Positions 55,720-64,000 of a DNA stretch of 64,000 nucleotides are shown piece by piece. The position numbers and the translations under genes were made by a program. Location of the stretch: the NCBI RefSeq assembly GCF_021300615.1, contig NZ_JAJTMY010000002.1, positions 1 to 64,000 of the forward strand, given 5' to 3'. The stretch is from Helicobacter anatolicus (lineage in GTDB: Bacteria > Campylobacterota > Campylobacteria > Campylobacterales > Helicobacteraceae). The notes below the pieces were generated by a model. That model saw nothing but the letters and a program-made list of their open reading frames with translations, searched no databases and had not been told where the DNA came from. The first letter of the stretch is position 1. Every line of letters begins with the position of its first letter.

Positions 55720-58397
55720 TAAGTGATATTTTGTATTTTATTTGTATTTATCCTTTAGAGACAATTTTAAAATTTGTTTTAGATATTTTAAATCACTATA
55801 TTCATAGTTTTGGATTAAGTATTATTTTATTAAGTGTGTTTGTAAATTTGTTTTTATTAAAATTATTTTATCTTGCAGATAGCGGGGCGGTAAGACACAA
55901 TATTATTAAACAGAGGCTTGATAAAAAAATCAAAGAATTTAAAAGCGTTTTTAAGGGTGGAGAGCTTTATGCTTATATCCGTACCTTATATCGTCAAAAT
56001 AATTATCACCCTATTTTTGCGCTTAAGGCTTTGGGTGGTTTGGCATTGCAGGTGCCATTTTTTATTGCGGTAGTATTTTTATTGCAGGTGCATTTTGAAT
56101 CTACAGGGCAAATATCTTTTGGAATAATTAAGGATTTAAATCAGCCAGATTCTTTGTTATTTGGAATCAATCTTTTGCCTTTATTGATGACTTTTTTTAC
56201 TTTACTTAATGTATTTGTGAGCTCTAAGGATAGGGGGGCTAGAATACAGGGTGCTTTGATTGCGCTAGTGTTTTTGGTTTTGTTATATCAGATGCCTAGT
56301 GCTTTGCTTTTGTATTGGACTACAAGTATGGTTTTTGCATTTTTGAGAAGTGTTTTTGCAGTTTTTGTAAAAAATAATCAAAAATATAAAGATACAACAC
56401 TACCCATTGCTACAAATAATGATAATTTTGCCATAAAAACTCAAGATTCTAAAGCATTAGGGAATGTAAGAGGAAAATATAATCTTTTTTTAAAGATTTT
56501 TACACCTTTTGTTTTATTAGATTCTCGTGAATACATTTTGTATCGTAATATTTCTATTTTTATAATTTTAGATCTTTGCTTGATGGTGTTTGTTTATAAT
56601 CCTTATTTGATTTATGCAAGTGATATTAGCCAGTTTGATGCACAATTAATGCTAAAAACTCTTGGTGTTTTGCTAGGATGTTTTTTGCTTTGTAGTTTTC
56701 TATTAATTTATTTTACAAGCTTTTTTTATAAAACACGATTGCTAAAAATCGGTGTTTTTGGAATCGGTGTTATTTTTTTTATCGCTGTAGTTTATAATTT
56801 TTTTCTTGATTTCAATATTATCAAAAATGAAAGCTATGGTGCTTTGGATCATATGTTGTTTATGGCACAAAGAGAAGTGTTTAATGAACCAAAATATGGA
56901 CTTATTTTAGTAGATTTTTGTTGTGGGATTTTAGGCATTATTTTGATGCTAATTGCCTTGCGATATAAGGCATTTTTCTTGAAAATTTTGAAAATATTTG
57001 CAGTATTTTTGGTGCTATTTTCTTTGTTTAGTGCTTTTAAAATCATTACACATACAGAAAAAAAATTTACACAAAACACAAAACAAATTCAAGAAGGACA
57101 AACTCAAGATGTGACAAATCTCCTTTCTTTTTCAAAGGAAAAGAATGTATTATTTTTAGTTTTAGATGCTTTTACAAATTCGCATTTTGGAGAGATTTTA
57201 GAGCTTTATCCAGAAGTGGCTCAGCATTTTTCTGGATTTACTTATTTTAATAATACAATTTCTACAAGTAGTTTTACTTACCTTACTACAAGTCCTCTTG
57301 TTGGGGGAATGGATTATTCTGTTTATGAGCTAATGCAAAAATATCATCAAGTTGTAGGGACAGATATTATTTTTAAAGAGGCTAAGATAGCATTTGAGAA
57401 TGTGGCAAGAAATTTTGCTAAAAATCATTATAAAGTAGATATTTTAAATCCAGAGCCTGCAGATTTTAAAAATTGGAAAACTAAAGAAGGGATTCAATTT
57501 TATGAGGGCACACCTTATAAAGAGCATTTTTACAAAAAACATGCTAAGGAATTGGAGTTTTTGTTTACAACAAAAACAGATTTTATTGTTGAATTCATCA
57601 ACTATGGACTTTTTAAAATCTCACCTTATAGTTTTAGGGCAAAGCTTTATATTGATTATGGATGGAGATTTTCTCAAAGCGCTAAAATTAAGCAGTTTAA
57701 AATCGTAGCAGATCAAGCTTCTGATGTCTTGAGTTTTTTAGATTTTGCAAATACTAATCAAAAGCAACCTACCTTTAAATATATCAAAAGTATGATTACG
57801 CATTCACCAGGGGGCTTAGATGTTAAAAGAGGATGTTTACCAAGCTTAGAGATTCAAACAGAAGTAGAAAAGCTCAAGCATAAAATGCCTATGGCTTATC
57901 TTTTTGGTCTTAATTCTTACATGACTTATCATTTTGATAATGAAGTGTGTGCAATTTTTGCAGTTGCAGATTTTTTGAAGTGGATGGTAAAAAATGGCAT
58001 TTATGATCAAACAAAAATTATTATTGCTTCAGATCATGGGCTTTATGATAGTTATAAGCAAATGCAAGAAAATCATGGTAAGGAATTAGGAAGGCATTCT
58101 GAGAGTTTATTGCTTTTCAAGGATTTTGGCGCAAAGGGTGCAATAGTATTTGATTCTCGTTTGATGAGTAATGCAGATGCTGCGGGATTGCTTTATGATG
58201 GGATGAATCTAAAAAATACTCCTGAAAATATTTTAAAAAATTATCCTAAAGATCGCAAGATTATTCATGCACAAATGCATGCTTTTGCACGCGGTTTAGA
58301 GAAGATTTATGAGATCAAAGAAGATAGTAGTGTATTGAAAAATTGGAAAGACATTACAGAAGAAACCTTAAAAAATCTAAAGAAAAAGGAGCGATAG
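55716..58397 (+). CDS. YidC/Oxa1-like membrane domain fused to an alkaline-phosphatase-fold transferase
   Basis: An 893-residue inner-membrane protein. Residues about 20-225 resemble the YidC/Oxa1 core: LALQVPFFIAVVFLLQ, LLPLLMTFFTLLNVF and MPSALLLYWTTSM. More membrane helices follow (about 285-445). From about 470 a sulfatase/alkaline-phosphatase fold begins with VLFLVLDAFT, a catalytic-site-like STSSFTYLTTSP (about 514-526) and ASDHGLYDS (about 770). In phosphoethanolamine and phosphoglycerol transferases this fold moves a head group onto glycans. I infer a periplasmic transferase, possibly of (methyl-)aminoethylphosphonate. It overlaps both neighbours. Confidence 0.75.
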   Translation: MISDILYFICIYPLETILKFVLDILNHYIHSFGLSIILLSVFVNLFLLKLFYLADSGAVRHNIIKQRLDKKIKEFKSVFKGGELYAYIRTLYRQNNYHPIFALKALGGLALQVPFFIAVVFLLQVHFESTGQISFGIIKDLNQPDSLLFGINLLPLLMTFFTLLNVFVSSKDRGARIQGALIALVFLVLLYQMPSALLLYWTTSMVFAFLRSVFAVFVKNNQKYKDTTLPIATNNDNFAIKTQDSKALGNVRGKYNLFLKIFTPFVLLDSREYILYRNISIFIILDLCLMVFVYNPYLIYASDISQFDAQLMLKTLGVLLGCFLLCSFLLIYFTSFFYKTRLLKIGVFGIGVIFFIAVVYNFFLDFNIIKNESYGALDHMLFMAQREVFNEPKYGLILVDFCCGILGIILMLIALRYKAFFLKILKIFAVFLVLFSLFSAFKIITHTEKKFTQNTKQIQEGQTQDVTNLLSFSKEKNVLFLVLDAFTNSHFGEILELYPEVAQHFSGFTYFNNTISTSSFTYLTTSPLVGGMDYSVYELMQKYHQVVGTDIIFKEAKIAFENVARNFAKNHYKVDILNPEPADFKNWKTKEGIQFYEGTPYKEHFYKKHAKELEFLFTTKTDFIVEFINYGLFKISPYSFRAKLYIDYGWRFSQSAKIKQFKIVADQASDVLSFLDFANTNQKQPTFKYIKSMITHSPGGLDVKRGCLPSLEIQTEVEKLKHKMPMAYLFGLNSYMTYHFDNEVCAIFAVADFLKWMVKNGIYDQTKIIIASDHGLYDSYKQMQENHGKELGRHSESLLLFKDFGAKGAIVFDSRLMSNADAAGLLYDGMNLKNTPENILKNYPKDRKIIHAQMHAFARGLEKIYEIKEDSSVLKNWKDITEETLKNLKKKER

Positions 58398-59728
58398 TGC
58401 AAAAAATAGTCTATGTGGCAATGGCGGCGGATTTGTTACATGCGGGGCATATTAATGTCTTGCAACATGCAAAGCAATATGGAAAAGTGATTGTAGGATT
58501 ATTTAGCGATCATGCGATTGCTATGATGGAGGATGCTCCATTATTAGATTTTGAAGAACGCAAAAAGGTGATTGAAAATCTTAGCATTGTAGATTCTGTT
58601 GTTGTGCAAGATGCGCCAAGTTATAAGGAAAATCTTTATCGTTTAAAGCCAGATTATGTAGTGCATGGAGATGATTGGAAGAAAGGGTATTTAAAGATTT
58701 ATCGTGATGAAGTGATAGAGATTTTATATGATTTGTATCCACAAGAAAAAAAAGATTTAGAGTATCATCCAAGACTTATTGAAGTGCCTTATAGCACGCA
58801 TATTAATGCTTTAGGAATCAAGAGAACAATTAATGCTTTAGGAATTTCTAAGGCAATGCAGCAAAAACGCCTAAGAGTATTGCTTGGTTTAAAAAAGCCA
58901 CTAAGATTTTTAGAAACACATTCTGCATTAAGTGCGTTAATTGCAGAAAATACTTGTGTAGATAAAGAAGGAAGAAAAGTTGGTTTTGATGGATTTTGGT
59001 CAAGCTCATTGACAGATTCTACAAATCGTGGAAAACCAGATATTGAAGCAGTAGAGCTTAGCATGCGTTTAAACACATTAAATGAGATTTTTGAGGTTAC
59101 ACATAAGCCTTTGATTTATGATGCAGATACTGGAGGACTTCTTGAGCATTTTGTCTTTAGTGTTAGAACTTTAGAGCGTGTGGGAGTGAGTGCTGTAGTG
59201 ATTGAAGATAAGACAGGTTTGAAAAAAAATAGTTTGCTAGGTAATGAAGTACATCAAGTACAAGAAGATATTGAAATATTTTGTCAAAAAATTCGCGCAG
59301 GGAAAAAGGCACAGGTAACACAGGATTTTATGATTATTGCCAGAATTGAGAGTTTGATTTTAGATAAGGGGCAAGATGATGCATTAAAAAGAGCATTTGC
59401 TTATATTGAAGCAGGTGCTGATGGAATTATGATTCATTCAAGACATAAAGATGGAGTAGAAATTATAGAGTTTTTAAAAGCTTTTCGTAAAAAAGATAAA
59501 AATACGCCAATTGTCGTGGTGCCTACGAGTTTTAATGCAATTTCTGCAGAGGACTTAGCAAAATATGGTGTAAATATTGTGATTTATGCAAATCACATGC
59601 TAAGGAGTGCATTTATTGCAATGCAAAGTGTTGCAAAAAGTATTTTGGAAAATGATAGAAGCTTGGAAGCAGAAAAAGAATGCATGAGTATTAAAGAAAT
59701 ACTCTCTCTTATACCAGGGACAATTTAA
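58397..59728 (+). CDS. Phosphoenolpyruvate mutase with N-terminal HxGH nucleotidyltransferase domain
   Basis: A bifunctional-looking protein of 443 residues. Residues about 1-140 are a TagD/RfaE-type cytidylyltransferase fold with AADLLHAGH (H15, H18) and HGDDWKKG. Residues about 180-440 are PEP mutase (AepX/PepM type) with DADTGG and the PepM signature EDKTGLKKNS (from E270), which separates true mutases from isocitrate lyases. PepM rearranges PEP to phosphonopyruvate, the entry step to almost all phosphonates. The frame is open to 58343, but GTG 58397 with AAAAGGAG upstream, overlapping the previous stop (TAGTG), is the likely start. Confidence 0.9.
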   Translation: MQKIVYVAMAADLLHAGHINVLQHAKQYGKVIVGLFSDHAIAMMEDAPLLDFEERKKVIENLSIVDSVVVQDAPSYKENLYRLKPDYVVHGDDWKKGYLKIYRDEVIEILYDLYPQEKKDLEYHPRLIEVPYSTHINALGIKRTINALGISKAMQQKRLRVLLGLKKPLRFLETHSALSALIAENTCVDKEGRKVGFDGFWSSSLTDSTNRGKPDIEAVELSMRLNTLNEIFEVTHKPLIYDADTGGLLEHFVFSVRTLERVGVSAVVIEDKTGLKKNSLLGNEVHQVQEDIEIFCQKIRAGKKAQVTQDFMIIARIESLILDKGQDDALKRAFAYIEAGADGIMIHSRHKDGVEIIEFLKAFRKKDKNTPIVVVPTSFNAISAEDLAKYGVNIVIYANHMLRSAFIAMQSVAKSILENDRSLEAEKECMSIKEILSLIPGTI

Positions 59729-59737
59729 GGGGTAAAT

Positions 59738-60898
59738 ATGGATACAAAGACATTTGGAGAATTATTGCAAAATAATGGATTTGTAGATTTTGTAGGGGTG
59801 CCTTGTAGTTATCTTGCACCATTGATTAATTATGCAATTATGCATGAGAGATTTATTATGGCAAATAATGAGGGTGATGCTATGGCAATTGCTAGTGGAA
59901 TCTCTTTGGTGGGCGCTAAAGAAACTTCACGAAATTATGGTGTGGTATTGATGCAAAATAGTGGGTTATCAAATGCATTAAGTCCGCTTACTTCACTAAA
60001 TCACACTTTTGGTATTCCAGTTTTATGTTTTGTGTCTTTAAGGGGTGAGAGAGATATAAATAATCAAAATACCGATGAACCACAACATGAATTATTGGGT
60101 GTAATTACAGATAAGCTTTTAGAAGTTTGTGGTGTAGAATATGCATTTTTAAGTGCAGATTTTGTGGAAGCAAGTAAGCAGATTTTAGAGGCAAAAAAGA
60201 TTTTGCAAAATAACAAATCTTTCTTTTTTATCGTAAAAAATGGAGTGTTAGAATCTTTAAAATTAGAAAATCAAAAAGAGATTTTCTTAAAAAAAAGTCC
60301 TTTTTTAAGTGTAAAACTAGAGGCAAAATATACGAGGTTAGAAATTTTGGAGACAATTGTATCTTTGTCAAAAAACATGATCACTCTTGCTACGACAGGG
60401 AAGAGTGGTAGAGAGCTTTATGAAATTAAGGATTGCGAAAATCATTTATATATGGTGGGATCTATGGGCTGTGTAAGCGCTTTAGGACTTGGAATCTCAT
60501 TAAAAAGTGATAAAAAAATACTTTGTATTGATGGAGATGGTGCATTATTGATGCGTATGGGGACATTAAGTACAAATGCTTATTATACTAAAATGCACAA
60601 TAAGGGGAATTTTTGTCATATTTTACTAGATAATGAAAGTCATGATTCTACAGGTGGGCAATTTAGTCTTGCACCTTGTGTGGATTTTGCTAGTATTGCG
60701 CATGCTTGTGGATATGAAAAAGTGTTAAGCTTGGAAACATTAGATTCTTTAAAAGATGCTTTAGAGGAGTTTGAGGAGAATAAAAGCGGTGGAGCTATAT
60801 TTATTTATATGAAAATCAAAAAAGGTAGTAAAAAAGACTTGGGTAGGCCAAAAATTACTCCTTATGAAGTAGCAAGAAGAATTGAGAGGATTTTATGA
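59738..60898 (+). CDS. Phosphonopyruvate decarboxylase
   Basis: A ThDP-dependent enzyme (AepY/Ppd type) of 386 residues that decarboxylates phosphonopyruvate to phosphonoacetaldehyde, pulling the unfavourable PepM reaction forward. Visible are NNEGDAMAIASG (the ThDP-activating glutamate region), GSMGCVSALGLG, the GDGALLMRMG cofactor motif and the DNESHDSTGGQ segment typical of Ppd. AGGGG precedes the ATG. It overlaps the methyltransferase by 4 bases (ATGA). Confidence 0.93.
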   Translation: MDTKTFGELLQNNGFVDFVGVPCSYLAPLINYAIMHERFIMANNEGDAMAIASGISLVGAKETSRNYGVVLMQNSGLSNALSPLTSLNHTFGIPVLCFVSLRGERDINNQNTDEPQHELLGVITDKLLEVCGVEYAFLSADFVEASKQILEAKKILQNNKSFFFIVKNGVLESLKLENQKEIFLKKSPFLSVKLEAKYTRLEILETIVSLSKNMITLATTGKSGRELYEIKDCENHLYMVGSMGCVSALGLGISLKSDKKILCIDGDGALLMRMGTLSTNAYYTKMHNKGNFCHILLDNESHDSTGGQFSLAPCVDFASIAHACGYEKVLSLETLDSLKDALEEFEENKSGGAIFIYMKIKKGSKKDLGRPKITPYEVARRIERIL

Positions 60899-61617
60899 GT
60901 TGGAAAAAAATTTGGAATCAAAAAACAAGCACATTGGATTTTTCATGTTCTCAAGATGAGCAAATTTTGCAAGAATTGCTATTTTTAAACGGATTTGATA
61001 CAAAAAGCGGAAGTTTAAAATTGCAGGATTATAGGGATTTTGTTCAAGAAATTTTTATACAAGCAAAATTAAAAGATTATACAAGTATTTTTGAGGTTGG
61101 TTGTGGGGCAGGGGCATTTCTTTTTGCTTTAAATCTTGTGGGGGGGGGGGGTAGCTTTAAAAGCATTGGTGGTATGGACTATGCAAAAAATCTTATTTTG
61201 TATGCCAGAGAGGTTTTTCCGCAATTTCAAGATAACTTTTATCATCAAGATGCAAGATATCTTGAAAAAATAGATTCAGTAGATGTGATGTGTACTTTTA
61301 GTGTAATGCATTATTTTTCTGATTTGGAGTATGCAGGATTTGTTATGGAGCAAATGTTTCAAAAAGCAAAAAAATGCGTATTATTTTTAGATGTGCTTGA
61401 TTTTTTAAAAAAATCTCAAGATATTGAGAAAAAAAGACAGCTATATGGGCAGGAATATGAAAAAATGTATGGAAATTTACCGCATTTGTATTATCGTAAA
61501 GAGATGTTTTTAAAGATGGCTAAAAGATATGGTTTTGTCTGTAAAATACAAGATCAAAATATAAAAAATTATTTAAATTCAGAATTTAGATTCAATGTGA
61601 TTGCAACAAAGGAGTAA
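60895..61617 (+). CDS. Phase-variable SAM-dependent methyltransferase (ON)
   Basis: A 240-residue class I methyltransferase. Motif I is FEVGCGAGAF (about 65-74), followed by GGMDYAKNL and CTFSVMHYFSD. A G12 tract encodes GGGG (residues 83-86) between motif I and the acidic loop and is in frame, so the gene is ON. G13 would give an immediate TAG; G11 would shift the frame and stop about 40 codons later. Its place between phosphonopyruvate decarboxylase and the cytidylyltransferase suggests methylation of the phosphonate (N or O), but sugar methylation is possible. Confidence 0.8.
   Translation: MSWKKIWNQKTSTLDFSCSQDEQILQELLFLNGFDTKSGSLKLQDYRDFVQEIFIQAKLKDYTSIFEVGCGAGAFLFALNLVGGGGSFKSIGGMDYAKNLILYAREVFPQFQDNFYHQDARYLEKIDSVDVMCTFSVMHYFSDLEYAGFVMEQMFQKAKKCVLFLDVLDFLKKSQDIEKKRQLYGQEYEKMYGNLPHLYYRKEMFLKMAKRYGFVCKIQDQNIKNYLNSEFRFNVIATKE
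61140..61151 (+). repeat. G12 phase-variation tract in the methyltransferase
   Basis: Twelve G, frame-neutral at this length. Confidence 0.93.
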
Positions 61618-61619
61618 GG

Positions 61620-62297
61620 GTGCAAGCAGTGATTTTAGCAGCAGGGCTTGGAAGTAGATTAGGAAATTTGAAGGGAGATAAACCTAAAGCTTTTTTACAA
61701 CCAAAAGGATTGACACAGAGCTTAATTGAGCGAAGTATTGGGATTTTAGTAAGTTTTGGGATTGTGGATATTGTGATTGGCACAGGGTATAAAAGTGAAT
61801 ACTTTGAAAATTTAAAGATTTCTGGGGCCCATCTTAGCACCTGTAAAAATCCTTTATTTGATTCTAGTGGTAGCTCTCAAACCTTGCAAACTTTAAAAGA
61901 TAAAATTCATGAAGACTTTTTGCTTTTAGAATCAGATTTGCTTTATGAAAAAAGAGCAATACAAGAGCTTTTAGATGATTGTAGAAGAGATTTGATTCTA
62001 GGTAGTGGTAGGAGCGATTCTGGTGATGAAGTGTATTTGGAGATTAATCAAAATCAGTGTTTAAATGCACTTTCTAAGGATAAAACAAAATTAAAAAGTA
62101 TTGATGCAGAGCTTGTAGGAATTAGTAAAATTTCTTATGAGAGTTTTTTGCACTTTGATTTTCACAGCAAGGATTATGAAGAATTATTAATAGGATTTAA
62201 AGTTTTAAAAATTGAAGATTTAGTTTGGTGTGAGATTGACTGCAAAGAACATTTAGAGCGTGCAGAAAAAAGTATTATCCCAAAATTATTACAATGA
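61620..62297 (+). CDS. LicC/PntC-like nucleotidyltransferase (predicted phosphonate cytidylyltransferase)
   Basis: A 225-residue sugar-nucleotidyltransferase-fold enzyme with the NTP loop LAAGLGSRLG (6-15), KPKAFL, and ESDLLYE as the metal-binding acidic motif. LicC makes CDP-choline; PntC makes CMP-2-aminoethylphosphonate. Its position directly before an AEP transaminase favours the PntC role. The start is GTG with AAGGAG two codons upstream, 2 bases after the methyltransferase stop. This is the second nucleotidyltransferase of the locus besides the PepM N-terminal domain. Confidence 0.8.
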   Translation: MQAVILAAGLGSRLGNLKGDKPKAFLQPKGLTQSLIERSIGILVSFGIVDIVIGTGYKSEYFENLKISGAHLSTCKNPLFDSSGSSQTLQTLKDKIHEDFLLLESDLLYEKRAIQELLDDCRRDLILGSGRSDSGDEVYLEINQNQCLNALSKDKTKLKSIDAELVGISKISYESFLHFDFHSKDYEELLIGFKVLKIEDLVWCEIDCKEHLERAEKSIIPKLLQ

Positions 62298-62312
62298 TAG
62301 AAAAGGAAAAAA

Positions 62313-63389
62313 ATGAAGCGTAATATTTTACTTAACCCTGGTCCAGCAACAATTTCCATGCGTGTAAAAAAAGCACAATTAGTGCCTGATATCTGCCCTA
62401 GGGAGCAGGAGTTTGGAGATTTGATGGCAAAAATTTCTGCAGGCTTGTTAGGATTTGTAAAAGATGCTAAAGATAGTAGTTGTGTGTTATTTGGTGGAAG
62501 TGGTACTTTGGCTGTAGAATCCACCTTGGCATCAACATTAGATAAGTCTCATAAACTTGCAATTATTGTTAATGGTGCATATGGTCAGAGGATGTGTGAG
62601 ATTGCAAAATATCATGGGCTAAATTATGTGGTATTTCAAAGTAGCTTTTTAGAACCTATTGATTTTCTAGAACTTGAACAATTTTTACAAAAAGAAAGAC
62701 CGGATTTTTTGAGTGTTGTGCATTCTGAAACAACAAGCGGACTTTTAAATGATCTTACGCAAATTTCAAAAATTGCGCATCCTTTGGGAATAAAAATTAT
62801 TGCAGATTGTATGAGTAGTTTTGCATGTTATGAGATTTCGCTAAATGAAGTAGATTTTATTATTGCTTCAAGCAATAAAAATATTCAAGGCACTGCGGGG
62901 ATTTCTTTTGTTATTGCAAAAAATCAAAATATCATGCATGCAGAGTTTGCAAAAAGCTTATATCTTGATTTAAAAGCACAATATGAGTATTTTATCAAAC
63001 ATCATCAAATGCGTTTTACACCGCCTGTGCAAGTGGCTTATGCACTTTATGAAGCAATTTTGGAGTTACAAGAAGAGGGGTTAAAAAATCGTTTCTTGCG
63101 TTATCAAAAATCAAATGCAATTTTGCGTCAAGGCTTGGAAGATTTGGGCTTTTGTATTTATCCAAAAAGCTCTCATAGTGTGATTATTACCTCAATTGAT
63201 ATTCCTAAAAATATGAATTTTGAAGAATTGCATCAATTTTGTAAAAATCGAGGCTTTACCATTTATCCAGGGAAAATTGCAGGTAAAGAAATGTTTAGGA
63301 TTGCAAATATTGGTGAGATTGATTCTTATGATATGCAGTTATTTTTGCAAGTATTGCAGGAGTTTTGTCAGCATACCATTATAAACTAA
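62313..63389 (+). CDS. phnW: 2-aminoethylphosphonate--pyruvate transaminase
   Basis: PLP enzyme of fold type I, 358 residues, close to the family's 360-370. LLNPGPATIS opens the protein as in PhnW, and VHSETTSGLLND and the PLP lysine K189 in SSNKNIQGTAG follow. In degraders PhnW removes the amino group from AEP. Beside PepM and Ppd it would run in reverse, aminating phosphonoacetaldehyde to AEP. AAGGA precedes the ATG. It is the last gene of the run, 5 bases from the convergent trpA. Confidence 0.92.
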   Translation: MKRNILLNPGPATISMRVKKAQLVPDICPREQEFGDLMAKISAGLLGFVKDAKDSSCVLFGGSGTLAVESTLASTLDKSHKLAIIVNGAYGQRMCEIAKYHGLNYVVFQSSFLEPIDFLELEQFLQKERPDFLSVVHSETTSGLLNDLTQISKIAHPLGIKIIADCMSSFACYEISLNEVDFIIASSNKNIQGTAGISFVIAKNQNIMHAEFAKSLYLDLKAQYEYFIKHHQMRFTPPVQVAYALYEAILELQEEGLKNRFLRYQKSNAILRQGLEDLGFCIYPKSSHSVIITSIDIPKNMNFEELHQFCKNRGFTIYPGKIAGKEMFRIANIGEIDSYDMQLFLQVLQEFCQHTIIN

Positions 63390-63394
63390 AAGAA

Positions 63395-64000
63395 TTAGGG
63401 ATTAAAAAGTTTTAAGGTATGGTCAAAAAGAGATTCTTTACTAGAATATTTTGTGATTTGTTTGACAAAGTAGCTTCCCGCTACAACAATATCAATTTTA
63501 TTTTTAATGGCTTGGATTTGCTTATAGCTTTGAATCCCAAACCCTAGAGCAATTTTTTTGTCACAATTTTTAGCGATTCTATCAAGATAGTCAAACAAAT
63601 CTTGGCTGATTATAGTTTTGCTTCCCGTAATTCCTGCACGCGCTACAGCATAGATAAATTCTCCTTGTGATTTTTGACTTAACATTTTGATTCTTTCTTG
63701 TGTGGTATTTGGTGTGATCAGTTCAACAACATAGAGGTGAAATTTTTTAGCAAATTTTCTCAAGCCTTCATCTTGATAAATAGGAAGATCAGGAATAATC
63801 AAGCCTTTTGCACCAGATTCTTTGGCCTTTTTAACAAAACTTTCTACTCCATAGCGAAAAACAATATTGGCATAAGTCATGATTAAAATTTCTGCTTTTT
63901 GACTTAATTCTTGCACAATATCAAAACCATCTTGAATTTTAAAACCATTTTTTAAGGCAATATTGCATGCTTCTTCAATAATTACTCCATCTGCGCTTGG
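63395..64000 (-). CDS. trpA: Tryptophan synthase alpha chain (partial, 5' end outside the window)
   Basis: 202 codons of a TIM-barrel protein, cut by the window edge at 64000. PSADGVIIEEA is at the start of the visible part, then IMTYANIVFRYG, LIIPDLP with the catalytic aspartate region, and GITGSKTII and LGFGIQ for phosphate binding. TrpA cleaves indole-3-glycerol phosphate and passes indole to TrpB. It is probably the distal end of a trp operon lying beyond the window. Confidence 0.93.
   Translation of the reverse strand, partial: PSADGVIIEEACNIALKNGFKIQDGFDIVQELSQKAEILIMTYANIVFRYGVESFVKKAKESGAKGLIIPDLPIYQDEGLRKFAKKFHLYVVELITPNTTQERIKMLSQKSQGEFIYAVARAGITGSKTIISQDLFDYLDRIAKNCDKKIALGFGIQSYKQIQAIKNKIDIVVAGSYFVKQITKYSSKESLFDHTLKLFNP

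Noticed and set aside
58343-58396. Longer start for the PEP mutase gene
   Set aside because: The extra 18 residues overlap the previous gene in another frame, and the GTG at 58397 has a clear AAAAGGAG site and begins exactly at the nucleotidyltransferase fold.
1-64000. tRNA, rRNA, CRISPR and insertion sequences
   Set aside because: I looked in the intergenic gaps and found no cloverleaf-like sequence, no regularly spaced repeats and no transposase-like protein.

Overview
The window is AT-rich, gene-dense bacterial DNA from a Campylobacterota genome, most likely a non-pylori Helicobacter; the species cannot be named from sequence alone. Supporting evidence: the order pyrB - lipoprotein - tlyA - ribF - tkt - addB - ftsK and the order fliK - flgD - flgE match the H. 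pylori arrangement as I remember it. There are also a Hof/OprD-type outer membrane protein, an MdaB-type quinone reductase, a Maf motility accessory factor and many homopolymeric G/C tracts of the kind this genus uses for phase variation. I see no rRNA, tRNA, CRISPR array or transposase gene.

Layout. 0-9.6 kb: acnB, a metallo-hydrolase, purU, sppA, msrB, nnr, an MFS transporter and a Hof-like porin. 9.7-21.3 kb: pyrB on the minus strand, then a plus-strand run of lipoprotein, tlyA, ribF, tkt and addB, a minus-strand hypothetical with a cold-shock-like N-terminus, and ftsK. 21.3-30.5 kb: an accessory defence island. It holds a G11 tract with a gene remnant, a type I-like HsdR, a reverse transcriptase of the Abi/DRT type overlapping hsdR, a decayed hsdS, mdaB, and a BcgI-like fused restriction-modification gene with two overlapping specificity genes that carry G11 and G10 tracts. 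30.9-42.9 kb: a CrtI-like FAD oxidoreductase, an RND efflux pair, a flavodoxin-fold reductase, nrdA, a nitroreductase and typA. 43-47.3 kb: a sigma-54-type flagellar hook operon fliK-flgD-flgE, with fliK split at an A10 tract. 47.3-52.4 kb: ligA, thrS, infC, rpmI, rplT. 52.4-63.4 kb: a tightly packed eight-gene run that reads as a surface phosphonate locus. 63.4 kb to the end: the 3' part of trpA on the minus strand.

The most interesting part is the phosphonate locus. PEP mutase (fused to an HxGH nucleotidyltransferase), phosphonopyruvate decarboxylase and 2-aminoethylphosphonate transaminase would turn PEP into 2-aminoethylphosphonate (AEP). A LicC/PntC-like nucleotidyltransferase could activate AEP as CMP-AEP. 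A SAM methyltransferase could methylate it. A membrane-anchored CDP-glycerol-transferase-like protein and/or a YidC-like/alkaline-phosphatase-fold fusion could place it on a surface glycan, possibly linked to flagella through the neighbouring Maf protein. Two steps carry long G tracts: the transferase is OFF (G11) and the methyltransferase ON (G12) in this sequence. That suggests phase-variable phosphonate decoration, analogous to phosphocholine decoration in other mucosal bacteria. The functions are inferred from families and context; the tract lengths and reading frames are read directly.

The second system of note is the defence island: a reverse transcriptase embedded in a restriction operon, next to a phase-variable three-TRD specificity module in which one G tract decides whether two S proteins are separate or fused.
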